Shown here: positions 25,037-33,348 of the stretch, in pieces
Numbering within the stretch: the stretch's first letter is position 1
Layout: every line of letters starts with the position of its first letter
NCBI GenBank assembly: GCA_051251595.1
Contig: JBPOFA010000002.1
Span: 440,532 to 504,531, forward strand
Source: NORP110 sp051251595
Lineage (GTDB): Bacteria > Pseudomonadota > Alphaproteobacteria > Rhodobacterales > Rhodobacteraceae
Direction: 5' to 3'
Length of the DNA: 64,000 nt
Position numbers and translations under genes: made by a program
Notes under the pieces: generated by a model
The model's input: only the letters and a program-made list of their open reading frames with translations
Databases searched by the model: none
Told to the model about the DNA's origin: nothing

Positions 25037-25759
25037 ATGCTGAATAATATTGGGTTACCTGGCTTAATCCTTTTGTCACCAATGTTGATTGCAATGGTTA
25101 TGGGGGTTTATTCCTTAGCAAAAGTTCCTAATTTTGATGATAATTATAATTATGCAGGGTTCTGGCTGCGTCTCGCAGCTGCTATAATAGACGGGATTTT
25201 AATGACGTTAATTACGTTAATTCCAGCCCTCGCTTTGGGTTATTGGGTTGGCGTTAATATGGCTGGCACGTCAAGTGCTTATGAAATCGAAGCGACGGCA
25301 GAAGCGTTAGGCAACTTACTTGGGTTTGTAGTCGGTTGGCTCTATTACACGCTACTGGAAAGTTCTAAGTATCAAGCAACATTCGGAAAAAAATTACTTG
25401 GGCTTCGCGTTGTTGACTTGGATGGAAACCGCATAGGCTTTGGTAAAGCTAACGGTAGATATTTCGGAAAGTTATTATCTGTATTCACGCTTTTAATTGG
25501 GCATTTTATGATGGGTTGGACTAAGAGAAAACAGTCGTTGTACGACAAAATGGCTGGGTGTTTAGTCGTTCGAAATAGTTCTCCGTCACTTTCTGTAGTC
25601 GAAGCGAGCGCAGATAAAGGTATCCGAACACAGCCCACTTTTAATAGTAAGTCAGATTTATCAACTGATACGTTTCAAGCAGAAGCGCTTAGAAAGTATA
25701 AAGCTGGTGAAATCGATGAGGAAACTATGATGAAGTTAATGAAAACTGATAGCAGATAA
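25037..25759 (+). CDS. RDD family membrane protein with an SHOCT-like tail
   Basis: A 240-residue protein. After an N-terminal membrane segment comes an RDD domain: AGFWLRLAAAIIDGILMTLI holds the Arg-Asp pair, followed by YQATFGKKLLGLRVVDLDGN and KRKQSLYDKMAGCLVV, with about four spans in all. The last 30 residues (ALRKYKAGEIDEETMMKLM) look like a short SHOCT/oligomerisation motif. The DNA is clearly more AT-rich than its neighbours, suggesting recent acquisition. ATG at 25037 is used; a TTG at 25013 is also in frame. RDD proteins are membrane proteins of mostly unknown, possibly transport, function. Confidence 0.8.
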   Translation: MLNNIGLPGLILLSPMLIAMVMGVYSLAKVPNFDDNYNYAGFWLRLAAAIIDGILMTLITLIPALALGYWVGVNMAGTSSAYEIEATAEALGNLLGFVVGWLYYTLLESSKYQATFGKKLLGLRVVDLDGNRIGFGKANGRYFGKLLSVFTLLIGHFMMGWTKRKQSLYDKMAGCLVVRNSSPSLSVVEASADKGIRTQPTFNSKSDLSTDTFQAEALRKYKAGEIDEETMMKLMKTDSR

Positions 25760-25854
25760 TCAGCATAAAATTAAACTGCCTTATAGTGGTGTGATATAAT
25801 TGAATAATTAAATATACCGAATAGCCAAGCGCTAATTACGGAAAAATTATGTCA

Positions 25855-25883
25855 AAAGGCCGCCGATTTCGGTGGCCTTTTTT
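25855..25883 (+). terminator. Intrinsic terminator downstream of the RDD gene
   Basis: Stem aaaggccgcc / ggtggccttt (25855-25864 and 25871-25880, one G-T pair) with a six-base loop and a T run. It lies about 95 bases after the RDD stop. Confidence 0.75.
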
Positions 25884-26001
25884 CGTGTTTGCCGCGTGCT
25901 CGTCCTTTTCCGGGCAAGATTGCCGCGTAAAACCATCTCGAATCTGCTGCGGATTTGGGAATGAAAACGGACACACACGAAACACCAAACAAAAGCGACG
26001 G

Positions 26002-26089
26002 CTTGAGGGGCGCGAGGTTCAGAACAGGTCGGTGAAATAACACTGCACCGCTTGAGGTTTCATCTCATCTTTGCGAGGGGTCTGTGGCG
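26002..26089 (+). repeat. 88-bp direct repeat, right copy, touching tRNA-Ser
   Basis: Same length as the copy at 7600-7687, about 92% identical and ungapped. Its last five bases are the 3' end (CGCCA on the minus strand) of the tRNA-Ser gene, and the remainder is the sequence immediately downstream of that tRNA. It is a candidate attachment or recombination site of the island. Confidence 0.85.
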
Positions 26090-26174
26090 GAGAGACAGGG
26101 ATTCGAACCCTGGAGACGGTCTCCCGCCTACACACTTTCCAGGCGTGCGCCTTCGACCACTCGGCCACCTCTCC
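26085..26174 (-). tRNA. tRNA-Ser (anticodon GGA)
   Basis: On the minus strand the gene starts GGAGAGGTGGCCGAGTGG, has an anticodon loop with GGA between CT and AA (reading CTGGAAA), a long variable arm (GGCGGGAGACCGTC), the T arm GGTTCGAATCC, and ends CTCTCCGCCA with the CCA encoded. It is 90 bases long, as expected for a class II tRNA, and reads UCC/UCU codons. Its 3' flank is duplicated at 7600-7687. Confidence 0.97.
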
Positions 26175-26283
26175 GTGCCGGGGTCTTTAGCGCGTGGGGG
26201 GACCGACGTGCAAGGGGCAAACTGACATTCTGGGAATGAATTTCGGGTTTTAGGCGGTCTGGTTCGGTCTGGTTGGGGTGGTC

Positions 26284-27003
26284 TTATGTGTTGTGGTCGA
26301 TCTGGATGTGGATTCGACGTATATTGCGCCCTAAATCGTCGATTGTTCCGACGGTCAGTTTCCCAATCTCACGTGTATGCGCCACATGAGTGCCCAGACA
26401 GGGTTGGCGATTGATTTCCTGATCCCCTGTGCCGATATGGATGAGACGTGTTTCCCCCTGCCCCAATGACGGTTTTGGCGCCATCGGTACGGGTGTCTCC
26501 GCCTCTGTTTCCGAAACGGTGCCCCAACTCTGGGTGACCGGCAAATCCTGTGCGACATATTCGTTCAGGCTTTCATGCAGAATGACGCGGTCTATTGTGG
26601 ATGTGGGCATCTTGAGATCCAGCCAGCCCTCACTTTGGCCAATGGCGCAGCCGATGACGGGGAATGGGACCGAAACGGACAGAAGATGCAGCGCCGTGTG
26701 CAGCCGCATGTGGCGATATCTTCGGTCCCAATCAAGTGTTTGCAAAACGGGTGTTCCGACCGCTGGAAGATTTCCGGCCGATCCCGGGATCAGGATAATG
26801 GCGTCATTTTCGCCCCGTATTGCCGTTGCGACGACCAAAGAACCATCGCCCCATGAAAGATCCCCGTTATCGCCGGGTTGTCCGCCCCCCTGAGGGCAGA
26901 ACAGTGTTTTGTCCAGGATCACGCCCCCCTCTGGCGTGTGGGCTGTGACCAGGCCATGCGCCTGCTTGCGATAGCTGTCGTGATGGAACAAAGGCTCTGT
27001 CAT
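26284..27003 (-). CDS. AlaX-type alanyl-tRNA editing protein
   Basis: A 239-residue stand-alone editing domain homologous to the one in AlaRS. The metal-binding pairs are intact: HTALH (His102, His106) and CLGTH (Cys202, His206); the glycine-rich FCPQGGGQPGDNG lies near residue 37. It hydrolyses Ser- or Gly-tRNA(Ala), keeping translation accurate in the cytoplasm. It starts five bases after the stop of the MscS gene upstream, so it is probably the last gene of the trgA-trgB-cysK-mscS run. No unusual features. Confidence 0.9.
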   Translation of the reverse strand: MTEPLFHHDSYRKQAHGLVTAHTPEGGVILDKTLFCPQGGGQPGDNGDLSWGDGSLVVATAIRGENDAIILIPGSAGNLPAVGTPVLQTLDWDRRYRHMRLHTALHLLSVSVPFPVIGCAIGQSEGWLDLKMPTSTIDRVILHESLNEYVAQDLPVTQSWGTVSETEAETPVPMAPKPSLGQGETRLIHIGTGDQEINRQPCLGTHVAHTREIGKLTVGTIDDLGRNIRRIHIQIDHNT

Positions 27004-27008
27004 GGGGG

Positions 27009-29384
27009 TTATTCGTCTTTGTCCGCAGAAGAGGCGTGCAGCGCCTCTGGATTGCGCAGCCAGATGTCGCGCTGCGCGAATGGGATCTCTATCCCTTCTT
27101 GCGCAAAGCGTTCGGCGATCTGGTGATTGATCTCGCTTTGCAAAACCAGTTTGAAATTCACATCCCGCAGAATTGCGCGGATCTCAAAATCAAGGCTGTC
27201 AGCGCCAAAGCCCTTAAAAATCACAGTCGGGGGTGGGTTCATTGAGACAAGCGGCTGTGCACTGGCGATTTCTTCCAGAATGGTTTGGACCTTGCGTGTG
27301 TCCGTGCCATAGGCCACGCCCACGCCCATCACGACCCGTCCGATAAGGTTGCCACGGGTGTAGTTCGTGACGGTGCCGGAAATCAGGTCCGAATTGGGAA
27401 TAATGACATCCGTCCGGTCAAAGGTTTCAATGCGTGTAGAGCGCACCGATATATCGCGGACGGTTCCCATATTGGGGCCGACCTCGATCCAATCCCCTTC
27501 AGAAATGGGACGTTCGATCAGTAGGATGATCCCGGAAACGAAATTAGAGACAATGGTTTGCAGGCCAAACCCGATGCCGACGGACAAGGCCCCGGCAACG
27601 ATGGCCAGTGAGGACAGATCAATTCCGGCGGTGGAAATCGCAACCAACGTGGCCAGAAAAATACCGACATATCCAAGGCCTGAAACGATCGCCACCTGCC
27701 CGCCTGTGTCAATCCCGGTTTTGGGCAGCACAGTGCCCTTCAACGTGGATTGCACCAAGCGTGTGATCAGAAAACCGATCCCAAAGACGCCGCCAAACAA
27801 AAGGAACTGATTAAGCGATATCCGGGTTTCCCCGATGAGAAAGCCTTCCCCAAGGCGGGACCAGATTTCCGTCAAATCAGAAACACGCGCGCCCCAGATC
27901 AAAGCAAAGATCGGCACCAGCATCAGGACCAACAGAACGCAAATCAGGACGGGGATCAGGGCTTCGCGTGCGTGTTGTTCATCCGTGCGTGTGATCAGTG
28001 AGTAGACATCGCGCACGACGCTAAAAATTGGGATAAGGACCCCAAAGAACCACATGGTCAGCAACATCCGGAAAAGCAGACTGGTCCCGGCGGCCTGATA
28101 GCCTAGAATAGCCAAGAGCGGGCCGAGCACCGAAACAGCGATCAGAATGCGGCCCAATATACGCGCCACACGTTCTTGATAGCCCGCATCAGACGTCTCA
28201 TCGACATTGCCAAAAACCTTGACGTAGGTGAGTGTTTTGCCAAGTTGATAGGTCAGGATCCCAGCAAGGATATTGATCGGCAGCAGCAAAACACCACGGG
28301 TTTCGGAACTGTGCAGGTCAAAATCCGCGATGGATGTGATTGCAACCACCAGCCCCCAAAGGATTGCCAGAACAGAGGTGTTTCTGCGAAGGATCGCGAT
28401 GTGCTGATCAGACAGCTCAAACGCCGGTTGACGGTCTTCGTCCACTGGAAACAGGAAAGAGTTTAGCCAGCGCGTTGCGAGCCAAACCAACGCAATATAG
28501 GGCAGTGCATCGGCCAGGATACTACCCCGAAAACCAAGCATACCTGTGAGGTCAAGTGCCGCGCAAAACGCTAAAATGCCGACAAATGGAACAATGATTT
28601 GCCCAGTCGACACCAGGAAAGTCAAAAGTCGAAGAAATGCTTCTTCTTTTCGGTTCGACAACCGATGTGTCAAATGTTCAAACCATTTGCGCCCCTTTAA
28701 AATCAACAGGGCAGCAACTAAAAACAACCCGATGACTGACACGATGTTTTTGCGGAACACAGATTGTTTGGTCTGGGATCTTAGAGACGCATTGAATTCT
28801 TTGGTGGCCAATTCAAAGGATTGGCCGAAATCCGCAAGGGCTTCGGGCCAAAGTTGGGGGTCCAAGGGCGTTTGGGCCCGTGTGAACAGGTTGTCGACCC
28901 GCCTTGCGCGCACCAGTGTATCAATTTCCCGGACAATGCCATCGGCGCGGCTGTGCGCCTCTCTGGCCCTGATTTCCGGCTCCATCAATGTGGCCAGTTG
29001 GTTTTCCAGGTTCACGCGTTGCTGTGCGATGTCTTCGGTTTCTGTTTCACCTTCACCGGGCGGCGGGCCCAGTGCGGCAATCTGGGCCTGCAAGGTGGGG
29101 ATACGATTGGCGTTTTCCCCTTGAGCGCTTAGGAAAACACGTCGCCATTCGACGACCTCTTCTCGCAACTCTTCTAAGGCGCGTTCTGATGCTTTGTTCG
29201 AGACAAGCGCAGCTTCTGCCCGCGTTGCGACCTTTTCCCAGGCTTCGTAATCTGCGGGAAGCGTGACTGCATTTTCTTGGTCGATCTCCTGCGCATAGCT
29301 CGTCTGCGGAAAACTTGACGTCAACGCAACAGCTGCGCCAAACAGGCACAGCCATAAAAGCAGGAAGCATCTAATTCGGTGCAT
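27009..29384 (-). CDS. Large mechanosensitive channel, MscS family with DUF3772
   Basis: A 791-residue membrane protein. It has a signal peptide (about 31 residues ending SYA), then a periplasmic helical DUF3772-type region (about 40-200), roughly ten hydrophobic segments, and a C-terminal MscS domain: LSIGIGFGLQTIVSNFVSG is the pore-lining glycine/alanine helix TM3, followed by ERPISEGDWIEVG and DVIIPNSDLISGTVTNYTRG. It should protect the inner membrane during hypo-osmotic shock. Its start overlaps the cysK stop by one base (29384), so it is cotranscribed with cysK. Confidence 0.9.
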   Translation of the reverse strand: MHRIRCFLLLWLCLFGAAVALTSSFPQTSYAQEIDQENAVTLPADYEAWEKVATRAEAALVSNKASERALEELREEVVEWRRVFLSAQGENANRIPTLQAQIAALGPPPGEGETETEDIAQQRVNLENQLATLMEPEIRAREAHSRADGIVREIDTLVRARRVDNLFTRAQTPLDPQLWPEALADFGQSFELATKEFNASLRSQTKQSVFRKNIVSVIGLFLVAALLILKGRKWFEHLTHRLSNRKEEAFLRLLTFLVSTGQIIVPFVGILAFCAALDLTGMLGFRGSILADALPYIALVWLATRWLNSFLFPVDEDRQPAFELSDQHIAILRRNTSVLAILWGLVVAITSIADFDLHSSETRGVLLLPINILAGILTYQLGKTLTYVKVFGNVDETSDAGYQERVARILGRILIAVSVLGPLLAILGYQAAGTSLLFRMLLTMWFFGVLIPIFSVVRDVYSLITRTDEQHAREALIPVLICVLLVLMLVPIFALIWGARVSDLTEIWSRLGEGFLIGETRISLNQFLLFGGVFGIGFLITRLVQSTLKGTVLPKTGIDTGGQVAIVSGLGYVGIFLATLVAISTAGIDLSSLAIVAGALSVGIGFGLQTIVSNFVSGIILLIERPISEGDWIEVGPNMGTVRDISVRSTRIETFDRTDVIIPNSDLISGTVTNYTRGNLIGRVVMGVGVAYGTDTRKVQTILEEIASAQPLVSMNPPPTVIFKGFGADSLDFEIRAILRDVNFKLVLQSEINHQIAERFAQEGIEIPFAQRDIWLRNPEALHASSADKDE

Positions 29385-30415
29385 TAATCCTCAAAAACTG
29401 CCGGCAGAATTTGCCCCTGTCCTTCCAACCATTGTGGCACGGGCAACCCCTTTTCACGTAAGAACTTAGGGTTAAACAGCTTTGATTGATAGCGATTTCC
29501 GAAATCACATAACAGCGTCACGATGACATGACCCGGGCCAAGGTCGCGTGCCATATGCATCGCGCCTGCCACGTTGATCCCGGAAGATCCCCCAAGGCAA
29601 AGACCTTCTTTGGACAAGAGATCAAACACAACAGGAAGCGCTTCTTGATCGGAAATTCGGTAAGAATAGTCGGGCACAAGGCCTTCCAGGTTGGCCGTTA
29701 TCCGGCCCTGCCCGATGCCTTCGGTGATTGAATTTCCTTCCGATTTGAATTCACCGGTGGTGTAATACCCATAAAGCGCCGAACCCATAGGGTCAGCCAA
29801 CCCAATGCGCACCCCTTTGGGCTGCAACGCGGCCGCAACCCCGCCAAGGGTCCCGCCAGAACCGACAGCGCAGACAAACCCGTCAACCTTGCCATCCGTT
29901 TGGTCCCAAATCTCTGGGCCGGTGGTTTCAATATGGGCTTGTCGGTTGGCCACATTATCAAACTGGTTTGCCCAGATTGCCCCGTTTTCTTCGGTTTGGG
30001 CCAAACGTTCTGCCAAGCGCTGAGAGTAGCGCACATAGTTGTTGGGGTTTTTGTATGGAACGGCGGGCACCTGCACCAATTCGGCCCCTGCCAACCGGAT
30101 CATGTCTTTCTTTTCCTGGCTTTGCGTTTCAGGAATGACGATAACCGTGCGAAATCCCATAGAGGCGCCAACAAGTGCCAGACCGATCCCAGTATTGCCG
30201 GCTGTACCTTCCACAATGGTCCCGCCAGGGCGCAGCGCACCAGAGGCCACAGCATCACGGATGATAAACAGCGCAGCGCGGTCCTTCACGGACTGCCCAG
30301 GGTTGAGGAATTCAGCTTTGCCCAGAATTTCACAGCCCGTTGCGTCACTGGGGCCATTCAGGCGGATTAAAGGGGTGTTCCCGATAGTCTCTGAAAGGTC
30401 GTTTTTAACCTGCAC
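29384..30415 (-). CDS. cysK: Cysteine synthase A
   Basis: A 343-residue PLP enzyme of the O-acetylserine sulfhydrylase family. The PLP lysine is in GQSVKDRAA (Lys44), the substrate loop is EGTAGNTG, the phosphate-binding loop is GSGGTLGG and the C-terminal serine motif is LGGSSGINVAG. It makes cysteine from O-acetylserine and sulfide. Gene order trgA-trgB-cysK matches the Rhodobacter sphaeroides tellurite-resistance locus, where cysK contributes to resistance. About 55 bases separate it from trgB upstream, and the MscS gene overlaps its stop. Confidence 0.93.
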   Translation of the reverse strand: MQVKNDLSETIGNTPLIRLNGPSDATGCEILGKAEFLNPGQSVKDRAALFIIRDAVASGALRPGGTIVEGTAGNTGIGLALVGASMGFRTVIVIPETQSQEKKDMIRLAGAELVQVPAVPYKNPNNYVRYSQRLAERLAQTEENGAIWANQFDNVANRQAHIETTGPEIWDQTDGKVDGFVCAVGSGGTLGGVAAALQPKGVRIGLADPMGSALYGYYTTGEFKSEGNSITEGIGQGRITANLEGLVPDYSYRISDQEALPVVFDLLSKEGLCLGGSSGINVAGAMHMARDLGPGHVIVTLLCDFGNRYQSKLFNPKFLREKGLPVPQWLEGQGQILPAVFED

Positions 30416-30471
30416 TTTATGGCTCCTCGCACATCATCTTTGGCTTTATCTAAGCTGCCAATTGTCGGAAC

Positions 30472-31596
30472 TCAAGCGCGTGAACGAATGACGTCTCGTT
30501 GTCCTTGGAGCCATAGCAAACTAAGGATCAGCGGCCCTGTTTCGATCTCACCGGTGGAAATTAGTTCCATCGCGCGATCAAATGGCAAAATATGGCTCTT
30601 GATGTCTTCGTCTTCACTGGCCAGTCCCGCGACACCTGCCCGGGACTCGGGCAGGTCAGCGATGGCCACATAATTGTAAAGATACTCTGTCAGCATCCCC
30701 GGGGACGGGTAGCAATTGCAGACATGCAGCAGGGATTTGACGGTCAACGCCGCCTCTTCCCGCAATTCACGGTGCACGGCCTCTTGTGGCATTTCGCCGG
30801 GGTCAATTCGGCCTGCAACGGGTTCCAGCTTCCAGGGCAATGGGTCGCCGCGCAAAAATGGACCGTAGCGGAATTGTTCGATCAAAAGTATGACGTCGCG
30901 CACCGGATCATAGGGCAAAACGGTCACGGCATCGGCCCCAACCAGCGCCCCACGATTGATGACATTGCTGATTTTGCCATCGAAACGGCGGAACTGCAGA
31001 TCGTTTTCGACGACGGAAAAGAAGTTTGTATAGGGTCTTTGGGTTGCGACGACCTTTACGTTGTCCCGGTTCGGCCCGGTGCGAAGATCACTTGGAACCT
31101 TTTGTTTGCCCGCATTCAGCGTGGCCCAGGCCCGCGTCGCCATCATGTCATATCGTGTGGCCGCCAAATCGGGCGAGATATGGCCAAAGCCTTCCATGTA
31201 TTCATGGGCGGTTGCTGTCGTCAGTTCCCCCCACTCTGCGGCCCAGTCAGACAGGCTCCACCCTGTCCCTGCCCCCATGGATTGATGATCCGCCAGATAG
31301 ATCTGTGCTTTGACCGTTCCACTTGCGGTAACGACTTCGCTGGTGTGCAGGTCAAAACCAAAACCGATCTCGTAAAAATCCAGCCGGGCCACTTCGGTTT
31401 CTGTAAGGTCGCGTACAAGGATGCCATTGGCAGATGCCCCGGGATGCGGAACCAAAACCGGGAATGTGTCATGGGATACGGCCTGGATTTCATGATCTGG
31501 CAGGCTGGCGGGTTCGAGCTGAAAATCCGTGCGACCAACCACAATCTGCAACAGCGGGATATGCCGCAGCGTCCCGAAAAAGAACAAATCAGCCAT
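30472..31596 (-). CDS. trgB: Tellurite-resistance protein TrgB: gamma-glutamylcyclotransferase-like domain fused to a NUDIX hydrolase
   Basis: A 374-residue two-domain protein. The N-terminal part (about 1-150) looks like an AIG2/gamma-glutamylcyclotransferase fold, opening LFFFGTLRHIPLL. The C-terminal part (about 185-370) is an ADP-ribose-pyrophosphatase-type NUDIX domain with the box GRIDPGE...RELREEAAL at residues 262-284. Position between trgA and cysK identifies it as trgB. The reaction is probably hydrolysis of a nucleoside diphosphate sugar, but the link to tellurite is known only genetically. It starts six bases after trgA ends. Confidence 0.88.
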   Translation of the reverse strand: MADLFFFGTLRHIPLLQIVVGRTDFQLEPASLPDHEIQAVSHDTFPVLVPHPGASANGILVRDLTETEVARLDFYEIGFGFDLHTSEVVTASGTVKAQIYLADHQSMGAGTGWSLSDWAAEWGELTTATAHEYMEGFGHISPDLAATRYDMMATRAWATLNAGKQKVPSDLRTGPNRDNVKVVATQRPYTNFFSVVENDLQFRRFDGKISNVINRGALVGADAVTVLPYDPVRDVILLIEQFRYGPFLRGDPLPWKLEPVAGRIDPGEMPQEAVHRELREEAALTVKSLLHVCNCYPSPGMLTEYLYNYVAIADLPESRAGVAGLASEDEDIKSHILPFDRAMELISTGEIETGPLILSLLWLQGQRDVIRSRA

Positions 31597-31602
31597 GTCA
31601 GA

Positions 31603-32043
31603 TTAGGACCAACGCTTCGCCGCCCATTCGGTCAGCCACCCGCCAAACAGCCCGCCGATGACAAAGGAACCTATAATCCCGGGCGTGGCGATCAAAACCG
31701 CGTATTCCAGGAACTTCCCGACCATCCCTTGCAGAGCATCCATGGGGCCATGAAATCGTTTGTTCATTGACATGTCCAATGCTTCGGCCCCTGCAAAGAA
31801 GAAGAGGCCCCAAAACGTCAACATGGCAGCAGTTGTCAAACCATAACCAAAACCCGCTTTGGTGCCATCACCTGCCCGCGCTCCAGACATGATCCATCCG
31901 CAAACAGCACCGACGGCGGCCAGAGTTTCATTGAGCAACCCGGTACGGGTTCCTTCTGGCAAAAGCGGTTTGACCAAGTCACCGCAGAAATAGCCTAAGG
32001 CTGCGAAAAATAACGCTGCGACAACTTTGGGTATGGTGGGCAT
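31603..32043 (-). CDS. trgA: TrgA family membrane protein
   Basis: A 146-residue protein with four hydrophobic segments (PKVVAALFFAALGYFCGDL, then AAVGAVCGWIMSG, LTTAAMLTFWGLFFFAG and IIGSFVIGGLFGGWL). It matches the TrgA inner-membrane family of Rhodobacteraceae on layout and gene context. In R. sphaeroides trgA and trgB raise tellurite resistance. It ends six bases before trgB and lies four bases after the cyclopropane synthase gene, with a TGTAACACA-type junction, so all five genes from 33259 to 27009 may share transcripts. Confidence 0.85.
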   Translation of the reverse strand: MPTIPKVVAALFFAALGYFCGDLVKPLLPEGTRTGLLNETLAAVGAVCGWIMSGARAGDGTKAGFGYGLTTAAMLTFWGLFFFAGAEALDMSMNKRFHGPMDALQGMVGKFLEYAVLIATPGIIGSFVIGGLFGGWLTEWAAKRWS

Positions 32044-32047
32044 TGTG

Positions 32048-33259
32048 TTACGCCGGTTTTGTGACTGTGATTTGTGTTACGTCACAGTTACCGCTCTCAA
32101 ACGCCGACGCGCAAGAGGTCAGGTAAAAATTCCACATGCGGCGGAACCTGTCGTCAAAACCCATCTTGGAAATGGTGTCCCATTTTTCGTTAAAGGTTTC
32201 GTGCCACCGTCGCAGAGTTTGGCTATAGCTTTTGCCGAATTCAATGGACCGCGCCACGTTAAGACCGGCATTTTCCACCTGTTCCTGCAGCGCATCCGGG
32301 CTGGGCAACATGCCGCCGGGAAATATGTATTTTTGTATAAAATCAACGCTTTCCCGGTATATTTTAAACCTTCGATCTGGCATTGTAATAATTTGCAGCG
32401 TGGCGGCCTTGCCGGGTTTCAGACGTTCGCGAACGGTTTCGAAATAGACCGGCCAGTATTTTTCCCCCACGGCCTCAAACATCTCAATGCTGGAAATCCC
32501 GTCATAGACGCCGGTTTCATCGCGGTAATCCTGCAACTTGATTGTGACTTTATCATCAAGCCCTGCACGTTTGATCCGGTCAACCGCATAGTCGAATTGC
32601 TCTTTTGAAATCGTGAGGCAGGTGACCTTAAGCCCGCGTTCGCCAGCAGCGTATTCGGCAAAACCGCCCCAGCCACAGCCGATTTCAAGCACATGATCCC
32701 CGGGGTCCACCCCCATCTGGTCGACCATGCTTTTGTATTTCAACAACTGCGCGCGTTCTAAACTTTCTTGTCCGGTTTCAAATTTGGCCGAAGAATAGGT
32801 CATCGTATCATCCAGCCAAAGCCGGTAAAAATCATTGCCCAAGTCATAATGATGCGCGATATTTTTGGGGGCTTGGCGTTTTGAATTGGTGCGCAACCAA
32901 AACCGAAACCTTTCATAGAGCCGTACGAACTGCATGCCCGGGAAGCTGTCGAACATTTCGTCATTGTCAGCGTTGATCAGATCCATAAAGGCCTGAAGGT
33001 CAGGCGTGCTCCACCAGCCATCAAGATAGGCATCCGAAAACCCCAATGGGCCCTCGCGGACCAAACGCGCAAAGGCGTCTGGTTCGTGGATTGTGATTTC
33101 GGCGACCGGGCCTGGGTTGTGGCTGTCGGCCCTGAAAACGCGACCGTCGGGTAGGATCAAATCCAGACGCCCTTCCTTCATCGATTGGCAAATATCGAAC
33201 ACCCGCGAAAAATACCGCGGAAGACCGTTTTGGCCCTTGGTTGATGTCAGTACGTCCAT
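32048..33259 (-). CDS. Cyclopropane-fatty-acyl-phospholipid synthase family methyltransferase
   Basis: A 403-residue SAM-dependent methyltransferase. SAM is bound by VLEIGCGWGGFAEYA (about residue 190), preceded by the family motif AHHYDLGNDFYRLWLDDTMTYSSA cut here to its key elements HYDLGN and TYSSA, and followed by CLTISKEQ, SIEMFEAVGEKYW and IFPGGMLPS. These identify the Cfa family, which adds a methylene across unsaturated acyl chains of membrane lipids. ATG at 33259 has GGGGGGCTGAT upstream and gives the normal length; an upstream frame to 33310 lacks support. Cytoplasmic, membrane-associated. Confidence 0.9.
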   Translation of the reverse strand: MDVLTSTKGQNGLPRYFSRVFDICQSMKEGRLDLILPDGRVFRADSHNPGPVAEITIHEPDAFARLVREGPLGFSDAYLDGWWSTPDLQAFMDLINADNDEMFDSFPGMQFVRLYERFRFWLRTNSKRQAPKNIAHHYDLGNDFYRLWLDDTMTYSSAKFETGQESLERAQLLKYKSMVDQMGVDPGDHVLEIGCGWGGFAEYAAGERGLKVTCLTISKEQFDYAVDRIKRAGLDDKVTIKLQDYRDETGVYDGISSIEMFEAVGEKYWPVYFETVRERLKPGKAATLQIITMPDRRFKIYRESVDFIQKYIFPGGMLPSPDALQEQVENAGLNVARSIEFGKSYSQTLRRWHETFNEKWDTISKMGFDDRFRRMWNFYLTSCASAFESGNCDVTQITVTKPA

Positions 33260-33348
33260 ATCAGCCCCCCAAGCTCTGCCGGGTAGGCTAATAAATTTTA
33301 GACCAATCAATCAACTGTTTTTGGTAAATGCCCGATTTTACGCGCCAA

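Noticed and set aside
30592..31770. 392-codon open frame on the plus strand
   Set aside because: Antisense to trgB and the end of trgA, which are well supported by domains and gene order; the translation is low-quality.
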